In this document: piece by piece, positions 25,629 to 34,346 of the stretch | Layout of the letters: every line of letters starts with the position of its first letter | How positions within the stretch are numbered: the first letter of the stretch is position 1 | Assembly (NCBI RefSeq): GCF_001751365.1 | Contig: NZ_LJGT01000040.1 | Span: 849,696 to 913,695 of the forward strand | Direction: 5' to 3' | Origin: Streptomyces abyssalis | Lineage (GTDB): Bacteria; Actinomycetota; Actinomycetes; Streptomycetales; Streptomycetaceae | Length of the DNA stretch: 64,000 nucleotides | The notes under the pieces: generated by a model | What the model was told of the DNA's origin: nothing | The model's input: the letters and a program-made list of their open reading frames with translations, nothing else | Database searches by the model: none | Translations under genes and position numbers: made by a program

Positions 25629-28174
25629 CCAGCGCACCGACCTCCGGGGCGACAAGCGGACTCCACCTGTGGCAGGGCGCGTTCGTCGACGACGCGGAGG
25701 TCAGCGAGCTCCTCGCAGGCCTGCCCGCCCTCACCGAGCGCACGATGGCGGAGCAGCTGCCCACCGACGTCGTGCTGTGCGCCTGCGATCGGCTCTCCGA
25801 GGCGCTGCGCACCCCCGGCGACCCGGCTCACGCCCGGCTGACGGACTGTCTCATCGAGGGCGGTACGGAACCGGAGGAGGCGGCTTCCCTGCTCGCCGAG
25901 CTGGCCGGGGCCCTCAGCCGCCAGGCGCTGGAGCGCAAGCTCCGCCGCGAACTCGGCGGACTCCGCCCGGAGCGGCTCACCCGGCCCGATGCGCGGGAGA
26001 CCGTCTACGAGGCGTGGGCACCGCTCGGCCTCGTCGTGCACATCGCACCGGGCAACGCGGCGGGCGTGGCTCCGCTGAGCGTCGTCGAGGGACTGCTGAC
26101 CGGCAACCTCAACGTGCTGAAGACGAGCAGCTCCGACACGCCGCTCGCACCGCTTCTGCTGGACGAACTCGGCGCCGCCGACGAGACCGGCATCCTCGCC
26201 CGCCGTGTCATCGCATTGAGCTTCCCCTCCAGCCGCCGCGAATGGCTGGAGCGCCTGTGCGCCGCGGCCGACGCGGTCGCCGTCTGGGGCGGCGAGGACG
26301 CCGTGGCCGGCATCGCCGAGCTCACGCCGCCGGGCTGCCGCCTGGTCGAGTGGGGCCACAAGATCTCCTTCGCGTATCTGACCCGCGACGCCTGGAGCGA
26401 CCCCTTCGTCCAGTCCGAACTCGCCGCGGACGTCTGCCGCCTCGACCAGCAGGCCTGTTCCAGCCCTCAGGTTGTCTACCTCGACACCGACGACCCGGAG
26501 GAGGTCTTCGCCTTCGCGGACAGCTTCGCGGCCCAACTGGCCCAGGTCTCCGGCAAGTTGCCTCTCCCCGAACTCGACGTCGCCGAGCACGCCGAGGTCA
26601 CCAACACCGAACTCGTCGCCCGGCTCGAACAACACCTCGGCCTGACCCGGGTCGTGGCCGCCGACGACGGCTCCTGGCGCGTCCTCGCCGACACCCGTCC
26701 CGCGATGACCGCCTCTCCGCTCCACCGCAGTGTCTGGGTCAAGCCGCTGCCACGCCGCGACGTGACGGCCACCCTGCGGCCCATGCGGCGCTACCTACAG
26801 ACCGCGGCGATCGCCGGCACCCGGGCGGACGTGGCGGAACTGACCTGCTCCGTCGTCACCGCGGGTGTCACGCGAGTGACCCCGGTGGGCGCCATGCTCG
26901 ACGCATACGACGGCGAACCCCACGACGGCGTCTACGCGTTGCAGCGGTACAGCAGGCGGGTCGCCGTGCAGGCCGACGAGCGCTTCACCGCCACCTCCTG
27001 CCTCGACGACCTCGTGGCTCCGGCCGTACAGCCGGCCCCGCCCACCGGAGGGCTGCTCGACAAGGCAGGCGTCCAGGAGCAGTTGAAGAGCCTGGCACCC
27101 GAACACGCCCACCTGTACTTCCGCAGCGGCGGCAGCACAGGCGCGCCCGCCCTCTCCGTCTTCACCAACGCCGACTACGACACGCAGATGCGCGCCGCCG
27201 CGAACGGCCTGCTCGACTCCGGGTTCGACCCGGCCCGCGACCGCGCCGCCAACCTCTTCTACAGCGGCAGCCTGTACGGCAGCTTCATCAGCTTCTTCTC
27301 CATACTGGAGCGGCTGAACGCCACCCAGATCCCGCTGTCAGCGGGCACCGACCTCGCCGCCGTCGCCGAAGCCCTGGTGACCTACCGGGCCGACACCCTC
27401 TTGGGCATGCCCTCCTACCTCTGGCAGCTCTTCCACGCCCAGGGGGAGACGCTGCGCGCCTACGGGGGAGTCCGGAAGGTGTACTACGGCGGTGAGCACT
27501 TCACCGCCGAGCAACGCCGCGTCCTCACCGAGGACTTCGGCGTCGAGGTGATCCGGTCGGCCGCGTACGGCAGCACCGATCTCGGGCCGCTGGCGTACCA
27601 GTGCGAGCACGCCGAAGGCTCCGTCCATCATGTGCTGACCGACCTGCACACCCTGGAGATCCTCGACCCGGAGGAGGACCGGCCGGTACGGGACGGGGAA
27701 CCCGGGCGACTGGTCTTCACCAGCCGGGCCCGGTCCGGGCAGCGGCTCGAGCGCTACCAGATCGGCGACATCGGCCGGGCACTGAGCGGTGTGTGCCCCT
27801 GCGGCAGCCGTGCCCCGCGGATCGAACTCCTCGGCCGACACGGCGATGTGGCACGCATCGGCACGAACTCCTACCACTACCGGCGCTTCGTCGACGCCGC
27901 CGAGAGGCACCTCGGCTACCGCGGCGAACTCCAGATCGTCCTCACCTCGGAGGCAGCGCGGGAGCGGCTCACCGTCCGGCTCGACGAGTGCTACGCCCCG
28001 TCCGCCGACTCGGCCCGGGCCGCCTTCCTGGCGGAGGTTCCGGGCCTGCGCTCCGCGGTCGAGGAGGAGGACCTCCTCACCTGCACGGTCGAGATCACCG
28101 ACGGGGCCGCGTTCGAACGGACCTCGGCCAGCGGCAAGTTGCGCACGTTCGTGGACCGGCGCAGGACGGGATGA
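25625..28174 (+). CDS. LuxC-like acyl reductase fused to a PaaK/LuxE-like adenylating domain
   Basis: An 849-residue two-domain protein. Residues 1 to about 460 are a LuxC/ALDH-fold acyl reductase with VVHIAPGNAAGVAPLS (NADPH site), HKISFAYL and DQQACSSPQVVY, whose Cys is the thioester nucleophile. Residues of about 485-849 are a PaaK-type adenylating domain with LYFRSGGSTGAPALSVFTN, NLFYSGSLYGSF, VYYGGEHF and YGSTDLGPLAYQ, ending TSASGKLRTFVD. In luminous bacteria LuxC and LuxE are separate. Here activation and NADPH reduction of an acid to an aldehyde could take place on one chain. It is the last gene before a terminator. Confidence 0.82.
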   Translation: MTSAPTSGATSGLHLWQGAFVDDAEVSELLAGLPALTERTMAEQLPTDVVLCACDRLSEALRTPGDPAHARLTDCLIEGGTEPEEAASLLAELAGALSRQALERKLRRELGGLRPERLTRPDARETVYEAWAPLGLVVHIAPGNAAGVAPLSVVEGLLTGNLNVLKTSSSDTPLAPLLLDELGAADETGILARRVIALSFPSSRREWLERLCAAADAVAVWGGEDAVAGIAELTPPGCRLVEWGHKISFAYLTRDAWSDPFVQSELAADVCRLDQQACSSPQVVYLDTDDPEEVFAFADSFAAQLAQVSGKLPLPELDVAEHAEVTNTELVARLEQHLGLTRVVAADDGSWRVLADTRPAMTASPLHRSVWVKPLPRRDVTATLRPMRRYLQTAAIAGTRADVAELTCSVVTAGVTRVTPVGAMLDAYDGEPHDGVYALQRYSRRVAVQADERFTATSCLDDLVAPAVQPAPPTGGLLDKAGVQEQLKSLAPEHAHLYFRSGGSTGAPALSVFTNADYDTQMRAAANGLLDSGFDPARDRAANLFYSGSLYGSFISFFSILERLNATQIPLSAGTDLAAVAEALVTYRADTLLGMPSYLWQLFHAQGETLRAYGGVRKVYYGGEHFTAEQRRVLTEDFGVEVIRSAAYGSTDLGPLAYQCEHAEGSVHHVLTDLHTLEILDPEEDRPVRDGEPGRLVFTSRARSGQRLERYQIGDIGRALSGVCPCGSRAPRIELLGRHGDVARIGTNSYHYRRFVDAAERHLGYRGELQIVLTSEAARERLTVRLDECYAPSADSARAAFLAEVPGLRSAVEEEDLLTCTVEITDGAAFERTSASGKLRTFVDRRRTG

Positions 28175-28192
28175 CGTTCGTGCGTGGCCCTG

Positions 28193-28234
28193 GTGGCCCG
28201 CGGGAAACGCCTTCCGGCGTCTTCCGCGGGCCAC
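28193..28234. terminator. Bidirectional terminator between convergent genes
   Basis: An inverted repeat GTGGCCCGCGG...CCGCGGGCCAC with a 15-20 base loop lies between the plus-strand LuxC fusion (ends 28174) and the minus-strand MOSC gene (ends 28255). It closely resembles the glnA terminator at 689-732. Confidence 0.8.
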
Positions 28235-28254
28235 ACTGCTGCCCAGGAGAGACG

Positions 28255-28797
28255 TCAGACCCGCTCCAGAGCCCGATGCGGCCCATTGGGGCGCTCCGCC
28301 TTGATCGTGTCGCCGGGGCGCACCGTGCCGCCTTCCTTCACGATGCTCATGATTCCGGCCTTGCGTACGACGTTCCCGGCCTCGTCACGGCCGACGACCT
28401 GCTTCAGGAGCCCCTCCTGGAAGTTGTCGATCTGCAGGCAGGGATTCCGCAGGCCGGTCACCTCGAGGACTGCCTCGTCGCCGATGCGCAGCAGGGTCCC
28501 GGCGGGCAGGCCGAGCAGATCGATGCCGCGGGTGGTGATGTTCTCGCCGAGCTCACCGGGCGCCACCGCGAACCCTTCTTCGCCGACCTCGGCGAATAGC
28601 TCCTCATGGATGAGGTGGACCTGACGCAGGTTCGGCTGGGTGGGGTCCTGAGCGACGCGCGAGCGGTGCTTGACCGTCACACCAGCGTGTACATCGCCCT
28701 CCACACCAAGCCCGGCGAGCAGCGTGATGCTGCCCCGGTTCGGCTTGGTGAACGAGTACTGGCCGTTGCTGCTGACCGCCGTCACCATCCCGCTCAT
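28255..28797 (-). CDS. MOSC-domain protein
   Basis: A 180-residue MOSC-domain protein starting MSGMVTAVSSNGQYSFTKP with GGAGG upstream. Motifs include GLGVEGDVHAG, VHLIHEELFAEV, GELGENITTRGIDLLGLPAGTLLRIG and LEVTGLRNPCLQID, whose Cys is the usual sulfur-carrying residue of MOSC sulfurases. Stand-alone MOSC proteins are thought to handle sulfur or molybdenum cofactor and are not usually pathway-specific. Here it is 124 bases downstream of the second ATP-grasp gene on the same strand, so it may be an accidental neighbour or the last gene of that operon. Confidence 0.85.
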   Translation of the reverse strand: MSGMVTAVSSNGQYSFTKPNRGSITLLAGLGVEGDVHAGVTVKHRSRVAQDPTQPNLRQVHLIHEELFAEVGEEGFAVAPGELGENITTRGIDLLGLPAGTLLRIGDEAVLEVTGLRNPCLQIDNFQEGLLKQVVGRDEAGNVVRKAGIMSIVKEGGTVRPGDTIKAERPNGPHRALERV

Positions 28798-28921
28798 ACC
28801 TCGGAACCCCCTCCTCCTCCGCCGTAACAATGATCAGCCACGACCCTGACCCTCGACCGCCAGGCGCGGCAGCCACCCTCAATCCGGGGCGGACCGCAAC
28901 TGACGCGGTCGGACGTCACGG

Positions 28922-30181
28922 TCAGACCACCTCGTAGAAGCCCTCGCCGTCCATGTACCGCGCCGACAGGATGTTGTGCATGACGACGCTCTCGGTCTCA
29001 TGCACGAGGTACACGCGCATGGGATAGGTCCAGTCGTCGATCGAGCGATGGATCTCGTCCCCCGGGTGCACGTTCAGGGTGATGTCGTGGAAGCTCTCCA
29101 GCCCGCGGAGTTCGGCCATCTTCGGATAGCCGACGAGCTTGCCCGTCGTCGGCGAGACCATGTTGACGATCCCGGCGTGCCGGGTCAGTTCGTAGCCGGT
29201 CTCCCAGCGCTCGAGGAAGCGCTCGGGGTCGACGTACGCGTCCACGGTCCAGTCCAGCTGGCTACTGCCGATCGCGCCCTTGGCCGGCACATGCACGTCC
29301 GCGCCGCAGATCCGGGCGGCACTCTCGACCAGCCGCGGGCCCTGCGGCGTCAGCTTGAGCTCGGTGTGCGCGGGACCGTTGCGCACCCCCAGGGCGTCCA
29401 GGACCAGGCCGTTGTACTCGACCAGCGCGTCCTGGTCCGCACCATGACGGGGCATCAGCTGCGCCCCGGCCGCCATGTCGTGCACGCCGTTGGCACGGAG
29501 GTGGTGCATCTTCCAGATGTCCGTGACGTGGTGCTTGCCGTCCAGGCTGACGGTGTTCACGATGTACTCGCTGCCGACCAGGTATTCCTGTGCCAGGACC
29601 GCGTGGTTGTGCAGCTCCAGCGCGCTCTCGGTGCCGATGAGCGCCTCGAACGCAGCGCGCACCTGGTCCTCGTCGTCACAGAAGTGGACGCCGTCGCTTC
29701 CCGCGCTCTGCAACGGCTTCAGTACCACCCGGCCTTCGGCCTCCTGGTACCAGGCGAGCAGCGTGTCCAGGTCGGAGGCCAGGATCTGACCCGCGCCGGG
29801 CACCCCTGCCTCCTTGACCGTCTCCATCATGCGGAACTTGTCCCGGCGGGCCGGGCTGAGCGCCGTGCCGTTCGTCCGCAGGCCGAGCGCCTCGCTCAAC
29901 AGGTCCGCGACCTCGACTCCGCTCTCTATGCCTGCCAGCAGACTCACAGGCGTGTGCGCTGCGAGGGCCGCGACCGTGGCGTCGGCATCCCCCGTGTGCA
30001 CGATGTTGGCGGTGAAGTCCGACGCCCGGAAGCTCTTCTCGTACCCCGCGGGGATCACCGGGGTGCTCTGGACGTGGACGCACTCATAGCCGCGTTCCCG
30101 GAAGAGCGGGGCGAGGGATCGTGCGCTCGAATACGCGTCGACGATGACGACCACGCGGGGAGCGGCAGGCTTGACGGTCAT
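28922..30181 (-). CDS. ATP-grasp ligase 2 (L-amino acid ligase-like)
   Basis: A 419-residue ATP-grasp enzyme similar in outline to bacterial L-amino acid ligases such as BacD. The N-terminal fold is RVVVIVDAYSSARSLAPLFRERGY. The ATP-grasp domain has DKFRMMETVKEAGVP, GRVVLKPLQSAGSDGVHFC and EYLVGSEYIVNTVSLDG. The metal-binding end is GPAHTELKLTPQGPRLVESAARICG. GTGAGG precedes the ATG at 30181, and an earlier in-frame ATG at 30199 overlaps that site and is rejected. It probably condenses an amino acid with a pathway carboxylate. A 244-base gap separates it from the isochorismate synthase gene, so it may have its own promoter. Confidence 0.85.
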   Translation of the reverse strand: MTVKPAAPRVVVIVDAYSSARSLAPLFRERGYECVHVQSTPVIPAGYEKSFRASDFTANIVHTGDADATVAALAAHTPVSLLAGIESGVEVADLLSEALGLRTNGTALSPARRDKFRMMETVKEAGVPGAGQILASDLDTLLAWYQEAEGRVVLKPLQSAGSDGVHFCDDEDQVRAAFEALIGTESALELHNHAVLAQEYLVGSEYIVNTVSLDGKHHVTDIWKMHHLRANGVHDMAAGAQLMPRHGADQDALVEYNGLVLDALGVRNGPAHTELKLTPQGPRLVESAARICGADVHVPAKGAIGSSQLDWTVDAYVDPERFLERWETGYELTRHAGIVNMVSPTTGKLVGYPKMAELRGLESFHDITLNVHPGDEIHRSIDDWTYPMRVYLVHETESVVMHNILSARYMDGEGFYEVV

Positions 30182-30425
30182 TCTTACCTCACTTTTCATG
30201 TGGACCGATGCGTCGGCGGCGGCGTTCGACGAGCCGCTGCCGAAGGCGGTCGGGCACGCCCGACCAGCACGTTTCCCGGTGGGGGCCCGCTCACGTTCGT
30301 CTCCCGTACCGGGCGGGGTACCTCCTCGCGGAACCCGCGGCGGGGCGGGGCGTGTCTCCGCGCACCCGCCCGCCGCCGGCTCACGGGTGTCCACGAGCAC
30401 ATGCCGCGTCCCCGGCCCCGTACCG

Positions 30426-31925
30426 TCACTCGATTCCCAGGGCGGACATCATCGGGCGCAGCTTCGCGCAGGACTCCGCGTGCTCCGCCTCCGGATCGGA
30501 GTCCGCCACGATGCCGCAGCCGGCGTACAGCGAGGCGGAGGGGCCGTCGACCAGGGCGGATCGTATGGTGACCGCGAACTGGCCCTGCCCGGAGCGATCG
30601 GCCCACCCGACCACGCCCGCGTACCAGCTCCGGTCGAGCCCCTCGTTGTCGGAGAGCCAGCTCAGCGACTCCTTGCGCGGATGGCCGCCGAGGGCCGGGG
30701 TCGGGTGGAGGCGGTCGACGAAGTCCAGGATTCCCGCGGTGGAGTCCGCCCCCAGCTCGCCGCGGACCGCCGTGGACAGATGCTGGACGTTGGCGAGCTT
30801 GACCACGCTCGGTTCCTCGTCGGAGGCGACGTCGACACACGAGTCCCGCAGGGCGTCGCGGAGCATCTGCACCACGACGTCGTGCTCGTGCTGGATCTTG
30901 GCGCTCCCGGCCAGTTCGAGGGCGAGTGCCGCGTCCTGTTCCGGGGTGAGCCCGCGGGGCGCCGTGCCGGCCAGCCCCAGCGCGTGCACCGCCCGCCCGT
31001 CGACCCGTACAAGGTATTCGGGGGTGGCGCCGAGGAAGGTGTACTCCTCGTGGTCCACCGCGAACACGGTGGTGTCGGGATAGGCGGTGCGCAGCCTGTT
31101 CACCGCGGTCGGCACGTCGAACGGGCTGGAGGCGGTGACCCGTAATTCGCGCGCCAGCACCACCTTCTCGAACGCGCCGTCCCGGATCCGGCCGGTCGCG
31201 CGGCGGACCAGCCCCTTCCAGTGGTCGGCGTCCGGCAACTCGGTTCTGCTGTACGTCCGTTGGCTCGCGTACGCGGACTCCGGCGCTCCGGCGGCGGTCT
31301 CCGGCGGCAGGCAGAGGCCGGCCAGATGAGCCAGGCCATCGGTCACCTGCTCGGGATCGCTGTCGTGCAACAGCACCGCGTTGAGGCGCAGTTCGGCCGG
31401 TACGGGACGGTCGCCGCCGGCCCGGTCGGGCACCGTGCCACGGATCTGCAACGCGGGCACCCACACCAGGGCGTCGGGAAGGCGTCCCTTCCCCGAGGCG
31501 TCCTCGGGGCTGAACGCGAAACCGCCGATGGCCAGAGGGCCTTCGCCCACGGGCAGTTCGGTGACCTCCGTCCCTCCTGCGACGAGGTCCCGGGTCAGGG
31601 CCTGCCAGCCGTCGCGGACCAACGTGACACGGTTCTCGCCCCGTCCCCGCAGGTCACGCGCCGATCCGATCGCGACGACCGAGCCGCGGTCCCACGCCGA
31701 CTGCCAGAGGAAGGACCGCGGCGTACCGCGCCGGGCCCGCCTCCAGATCGCGACGGGGTCGGCGAGGGAGACCGGCTTGGCCCAGCTGATGAGAACGGGG
31801 CGGTGGCTGCGGCGGGCCTGGTCGAGGCCGCGCCGGCAGGTGGCCAGCAGGCTGTCCCGGTCGCTCGGTTCGAGCACCGCGACGGGCCGCACAGGGGTGA
31901 CCACTGATGTGGCCGTGGAGGTCAT
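30426..31925 (-). CDS. Isochorismate synthase (chorismate-binding family)
   Basis: A 499-residue enzyme of the MenF/DhbC/EntC family, which isomerises chorismate to isochorismate. Key segments are DGAFEKVVLARELRV (general-base Lys), ALGLAGTAPRG, KIQHEHDVVVQML (Glu/His metal region), LHPTPALGGHPRKESL and WYAGVVGWADRSGQGQFAVTIRSAL. The His-Pro-Thr-Pro and Gly-x-Gly-x-Phe motifs look intact. Whether it stops at isochorismate or is an ADIC-type amination enzyme needs comparison. There is no glutaminase domain, which favours isochorismate. It starts two bases after the EhpF-like gene stop, and no isochorismatase or salicylate lyase lies nearby. Confidence 0.88.
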   Translation of the reverse strand: MTSTATSVVTPVRPVAVLEPSDRDSLLATCRRGLDQARRSHRPVLISWAKPVSLADPVAIWRRARRGTPRSFLWQSAWDRGSVVAIGSARDLRGRGENRVTLVRDGWQALTRDLVAGGTEVTELPVGEGPLAIGGFAFSPEDASGKGRLPDALVWVPALQIRGTVPDRAGGDRPVPAELRLNAVLLHDSDPEQVTDGLAHLAGLCLPPETAAGAPESAYASQRTYSRTELPDADHWKGLVRRATGRIRDGAFEKVVLARELRVTASSPFDVPTAVNRLRTAYPDTTVFAVDHEEYTFLGATPEYLVRVDGRAVHALGLAGTAPRGLTPEQDAALALELAGSAKIQHEHDVVVQMLRDALRDSCVDVASDEEPSVVKLANVQHLSTAVRGELGADSTAGILDFVDRLHPTPALGGHPRKESLSWLSDNEGLDRSWYAGVVGWADRSGQGQFAVTIRSALVDGPSASLYAGCGIVADSDPEAEHAESCAKLRPMMSALGIE

Positions 31926-31927
31926 GT

Positions 31928-33025
31928 CTAGTACACCCCTTCGACAGCGGTCTGACCGTCGGCCACGGTGAGGGGCCTGATGTCGGCCAGCCCGTCCTGG
32001 GGGTACTTCGCGGTGGGCGCGATGCGCAGCACGGAGTCGCGCTCCAGCGTCCAGGGGAGCAGCAGGTCCCGGGAGACGAGGCTGATCTTCACCTGCCCCC
32101 GCTCGCCGTGGGCGACGGAGGCGCCGGTGTTCTCGGGGTCCACCACCTTGACCCTGCTGAACGGGTGGAAGGGGATGAACACGCAGCGTTCGTCGTCCTG
32201 TCCCCCCTCACGGGGGCGCTGCGGGGCGATGCCCATCATGGTGTTGCCGTACAGGCCTACTACGGCGGCATCGGGGAAGAGTTCGTCCTCGAAGGCCCGG
32301 AGCGTCTCGGGGCTCACGCTCGTGCCGGCCCAGATGATGCCGCGCACCTTCTGCTGCACCAGATCCAGCAGCTTCTCCTCGGCGGCCAGGGCTTCGAGCA
32401 CCGGCGGGGTGGCGAAGAGGACGGAGACGGGCTGGGTGGACAGGATGTCGTGGGCCTGCGCCAGGATGTGCTTCACATAGCGGGCGGCCTCATCGGTCCG
32501 CCCCTGTTTCACGCTGTTCTTGACCCAGCGCGGGTCGAAGTCGATGTAGTGGCAGAACGTGCCGCGCAGCTGCGCCAGCAATCCGATGGAACGGCCGACG
32601 ATGTGCGGTCCCGTGGGGCCGAGGTGCAGCCAGTGGCCCTCGCCCTCGCCGGGAACCTTGTGATCGGCGAGAACCTCGCTCACCCAGTGGACACCGTTGC
32701 GGCGCGACCGCGATTCCACGATGCGCTTGGGCCGCCCTGTGGTGCCCCCGCTGTCGAAGACCTGGAAGTCCCAGCCCTCCTTGCCGATCCCCGCGGGGAC
32801 CAGCGCGTCGACCGGGACGTCCTTCCAATCCTCACTGACGTCCGGGAAGAGGTCGAGGTCGTCCCAGGTGTGGACGTCGGTGAGCGGGTCGAAGTCCAGT
32901 TCCGCCGCGCGCTTCACCCAGTACGGCGACCCGGTGGCGGGGGAGAAGTGCCACTGCATCGCTGCGTGGATGAAGTCCTCCGGCGCGAGGTCCGGGGTCA
33001 AGGGGTCGATGATGTGCTCGGACAT
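31928..33025 (-). CDS. EhpF-like acyl-adenylating enzyme
   Basis: A 365-residue AMP-forming enzyme of the branch that includes EhpF from griseoluteate phenazine biosynthesis, which activates an aromatic acid for reduction. Motifs: FQVFDSGGTTGRPKRIVESRSRR (ATP loop, about residues 94-116), HLGPTGPHIVG, RGIIWAGTSVSPETL and VVGLYGNTMMGIAP. The C-terminal lid domain is short, as in LuxE and EhpF. It lies between the DAHP synthase and isochorismate synthase genes in a tight operon, so its acid substrate probably derives from chorismate. It is the fourth acyl-activating domain in the cluster. Confidence 0.8.
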   Translation of the reverse strand: MSEHIIDPLTPDLAPEDFIHAAMQWHFSPATGSPYWVKRAAELDFDPLTDVHTWDDLDLFPDVSEDWKDVPVDALVPAGIGKEGWDFQVFDSGGTTGRPKRIVESRSRRNGVHWVSEVLADHKVPGEGEGHWLHLGPTGPHIVGRSIGLLAQLRGTFCHYIDFDPRWVKNSVKQGRTDEAARYVKHILAQAHDILSTQPVSVLFATPPVLEALAAEEKLLDLVQQKVRGIIWAGTSVSPETLRAFEDELFPDAAVVGLYGNTMMGIAPQRPREGGQDDERCVFIPFHPFSRVKVVDPENTGASVAHGERGQVKISLVSRDLLLPWTLERDSVLRIAPTAKYPQDGLADIRPLTVADGQTAVEGVY

Positions 33026-33049
33026 GCGGTGACTCCAAGGAACGAAGGA

Positions 33050-34105
33050 TCAGACCTGGGCGAGGGAGTGGGTGAGGGCCGGCGACAGGGTGCGGCCCAC
33101 GGCCTCCACGACCGGCTTGAGCCGGCCCATGAGGGTGCTGAACTGCTCACTGTCGAGAGCCTGGGCGCCGTCGCACATCGCGTTCGAAGCGTCCGTGTGG
33201 ACGTCGACGATCAGCCCGTCGGCGCCGCACGAGGCCGCCGCCAGGGACATCGGCGTGACGAGGTGGGGCTTGCCCGTGCTGTGGCTCGGGTCGACGATCA
33301 CCGGCAGATGCGTGAGCCGCTTGGCTTCCGCCACCGCGCTGAGGTCCAGGGTGAACCGGGTGCCGCGCTCGAAGCTGCGGATACCGCGCTCGCACAGGAC
33401 GACGTCGCTGTTTCCCATGTGCAGCACGTACTCGGCCGCGAGCAGCCACTCCTCGATGGTGGCGGACATTCCGCGCTTGAGGAGGACGGGCCGTCCGGAG
33501 GCTCCCGCCTCGCGCAGCAGCTCGAAGTTCTGCATGTTCCGCGCACCGATCTGGAGCATGTCGCTCTCCTCGGCGACGCATTTCACGTCTTCCGGTGTCA
33601 CGACCTCGGTGACGACCGGCAGGCCGGTCCGCTTCCGCTGCTCGGCGAGGAGCGTCAGTCCCGCGAGCCCCAGCCCCTGGAAGCTGTACGGCGAGGTGCG
33701 GGGCTTGAACGCGCCGCCGCGCAGCATGACGGCGCCGCTCGCGACGACCGAGTCCACCACGGCGTTCATCTGCGCCGGGCTCTCGACCGCGCAGGGACCG
33801 GCGATGACGGCGAATCCGGTGCCGCCGAACACCGCTCCGCCGGCGGAGCCCAGCGCCACTTCGGTGTCCTCGGGACGGAACACGCGGCTGGTCAACCGCT
33901 GAGATCCGGACACCGTCACCACTCGGTCGACGCCCGGCGCACTCTCCAGAACCGTTGCCAATTCAGGCCCGTCGGTTCCTTCGGTGATTAGAACTGTGAC
34001 CCCCGCCACAGTGCTGGATACCGGAATCAGGCCACGACTCCGAAGTAATTCACTTGCGGATTCAACCTGTTCTCGGGAAGCCTGCGGACTCATTACGACG
34101 ATCAT
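33050..34105 (-). CDS. 3-deoxy-7-phosphoheptulonate synthase (DAHP synthase), Thermotoga-type
   Basis: A 351-residue DAHP synthase, the first enzyme of the shikimate pathway (PEP plus erythrose 4-phosphate). An N-terminal ferredoxin-like regulatory domain (residues 1-70) precedes a single-domain barrel with AVIAGPCAVES, GGAFKPRTSPYSFQG, EVVTPEDV, IGARNMQNFELL, VLLKRGM, LCERGIRSF and VIVDPSHSTGK. Streptomyces primary metabolism normally uses the unrelated type II enzyme, so this is a dedicated, differently regulated copy that raises shikimate flux. It heads the minus-strand operon behind GGAAGG. Codon 20 is TTA (34046-34048), making the pathway's entry step a candidate for bldA control. Confidence 0.92.
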   Translation of the reverse strand: MIVVMSPQASREQVESASELLRSRGLIPVSSTVAGVTVLITEGTDGPELATVLESAPGVDRVVTVSGSQRLTSRVFRPEDTEVALGSAGGAVFGGTGFAVIAGPCAVESPAQMNAVVDSVVASGAVMLRGGAFKPRTSPYSFQGLGLAGLTLLAEQRKRTGLPVVTEVVTPEDVKCVAEESDMLQIGARNMQNFELLREAGASGRPVLLKRGMSATIEEWLLAAEYVLHMGNSDVVLCERGIRSFERGTRFTLDLSAVAEAKRLTHLPVIVDPSHSTGKPHLVTPMSLAAASCGADGLIVDVHTDASNAMCDGAQALDSEQFSTLMGRLKPVVEAVGRTLSPALTHSLAQV

Positions 34106-34346
34106 CGAAAGCCTTCCAAGGGACGGTCGGAAATTCTCCGAGAGAGCTCAGGGGGGTGCCGCCCAGGCGTGGTCGTGGCATCGCCATCACTGAGTCTTGT
34201 CCCCCCGGAAAGATCTGAGATCGGACAGTAGTCCAGAAGTGACGGGATTGCCAAGCACATTGTTTCTGTGCTGTTATCGCCGTGCTGCGCTCGGGCAGGG
34301 CGCATGCTGATGGCCGAAAAGTGCACTTGGACAGCGGGGGTACAAC
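34106..34346. promoter_or_regulatory. Divergent promoter region, DAHP synthase and cyclase operons
   Basis: A 241-base gap between the minus-strand DAHP synthase operon and the plus-strand operon at 34347. It is AT-richer than the genes around it and should carry both promoters. No operator could be defined by eye. Confidence 0.4.

Noticed and set aside
24462..28174. Bioluminescence (lux) operon
   Set aside because: LuxE- and LuxC-like genes are present but there is no luciferase (LuxA/LuxB) or LuxD. Aryl or carbocyclic acid reduction, as in GriC/GriD, fits better.
30426..34105. Phenazine biosynthesis
   Set aside because: A DAHP synthase and an EhpF-like enzyme suggested phenazines, but PhzB, PhzD, PhzF and PhzG homologues are absent and the chorismate enzyme lacks a glutaminase domain.
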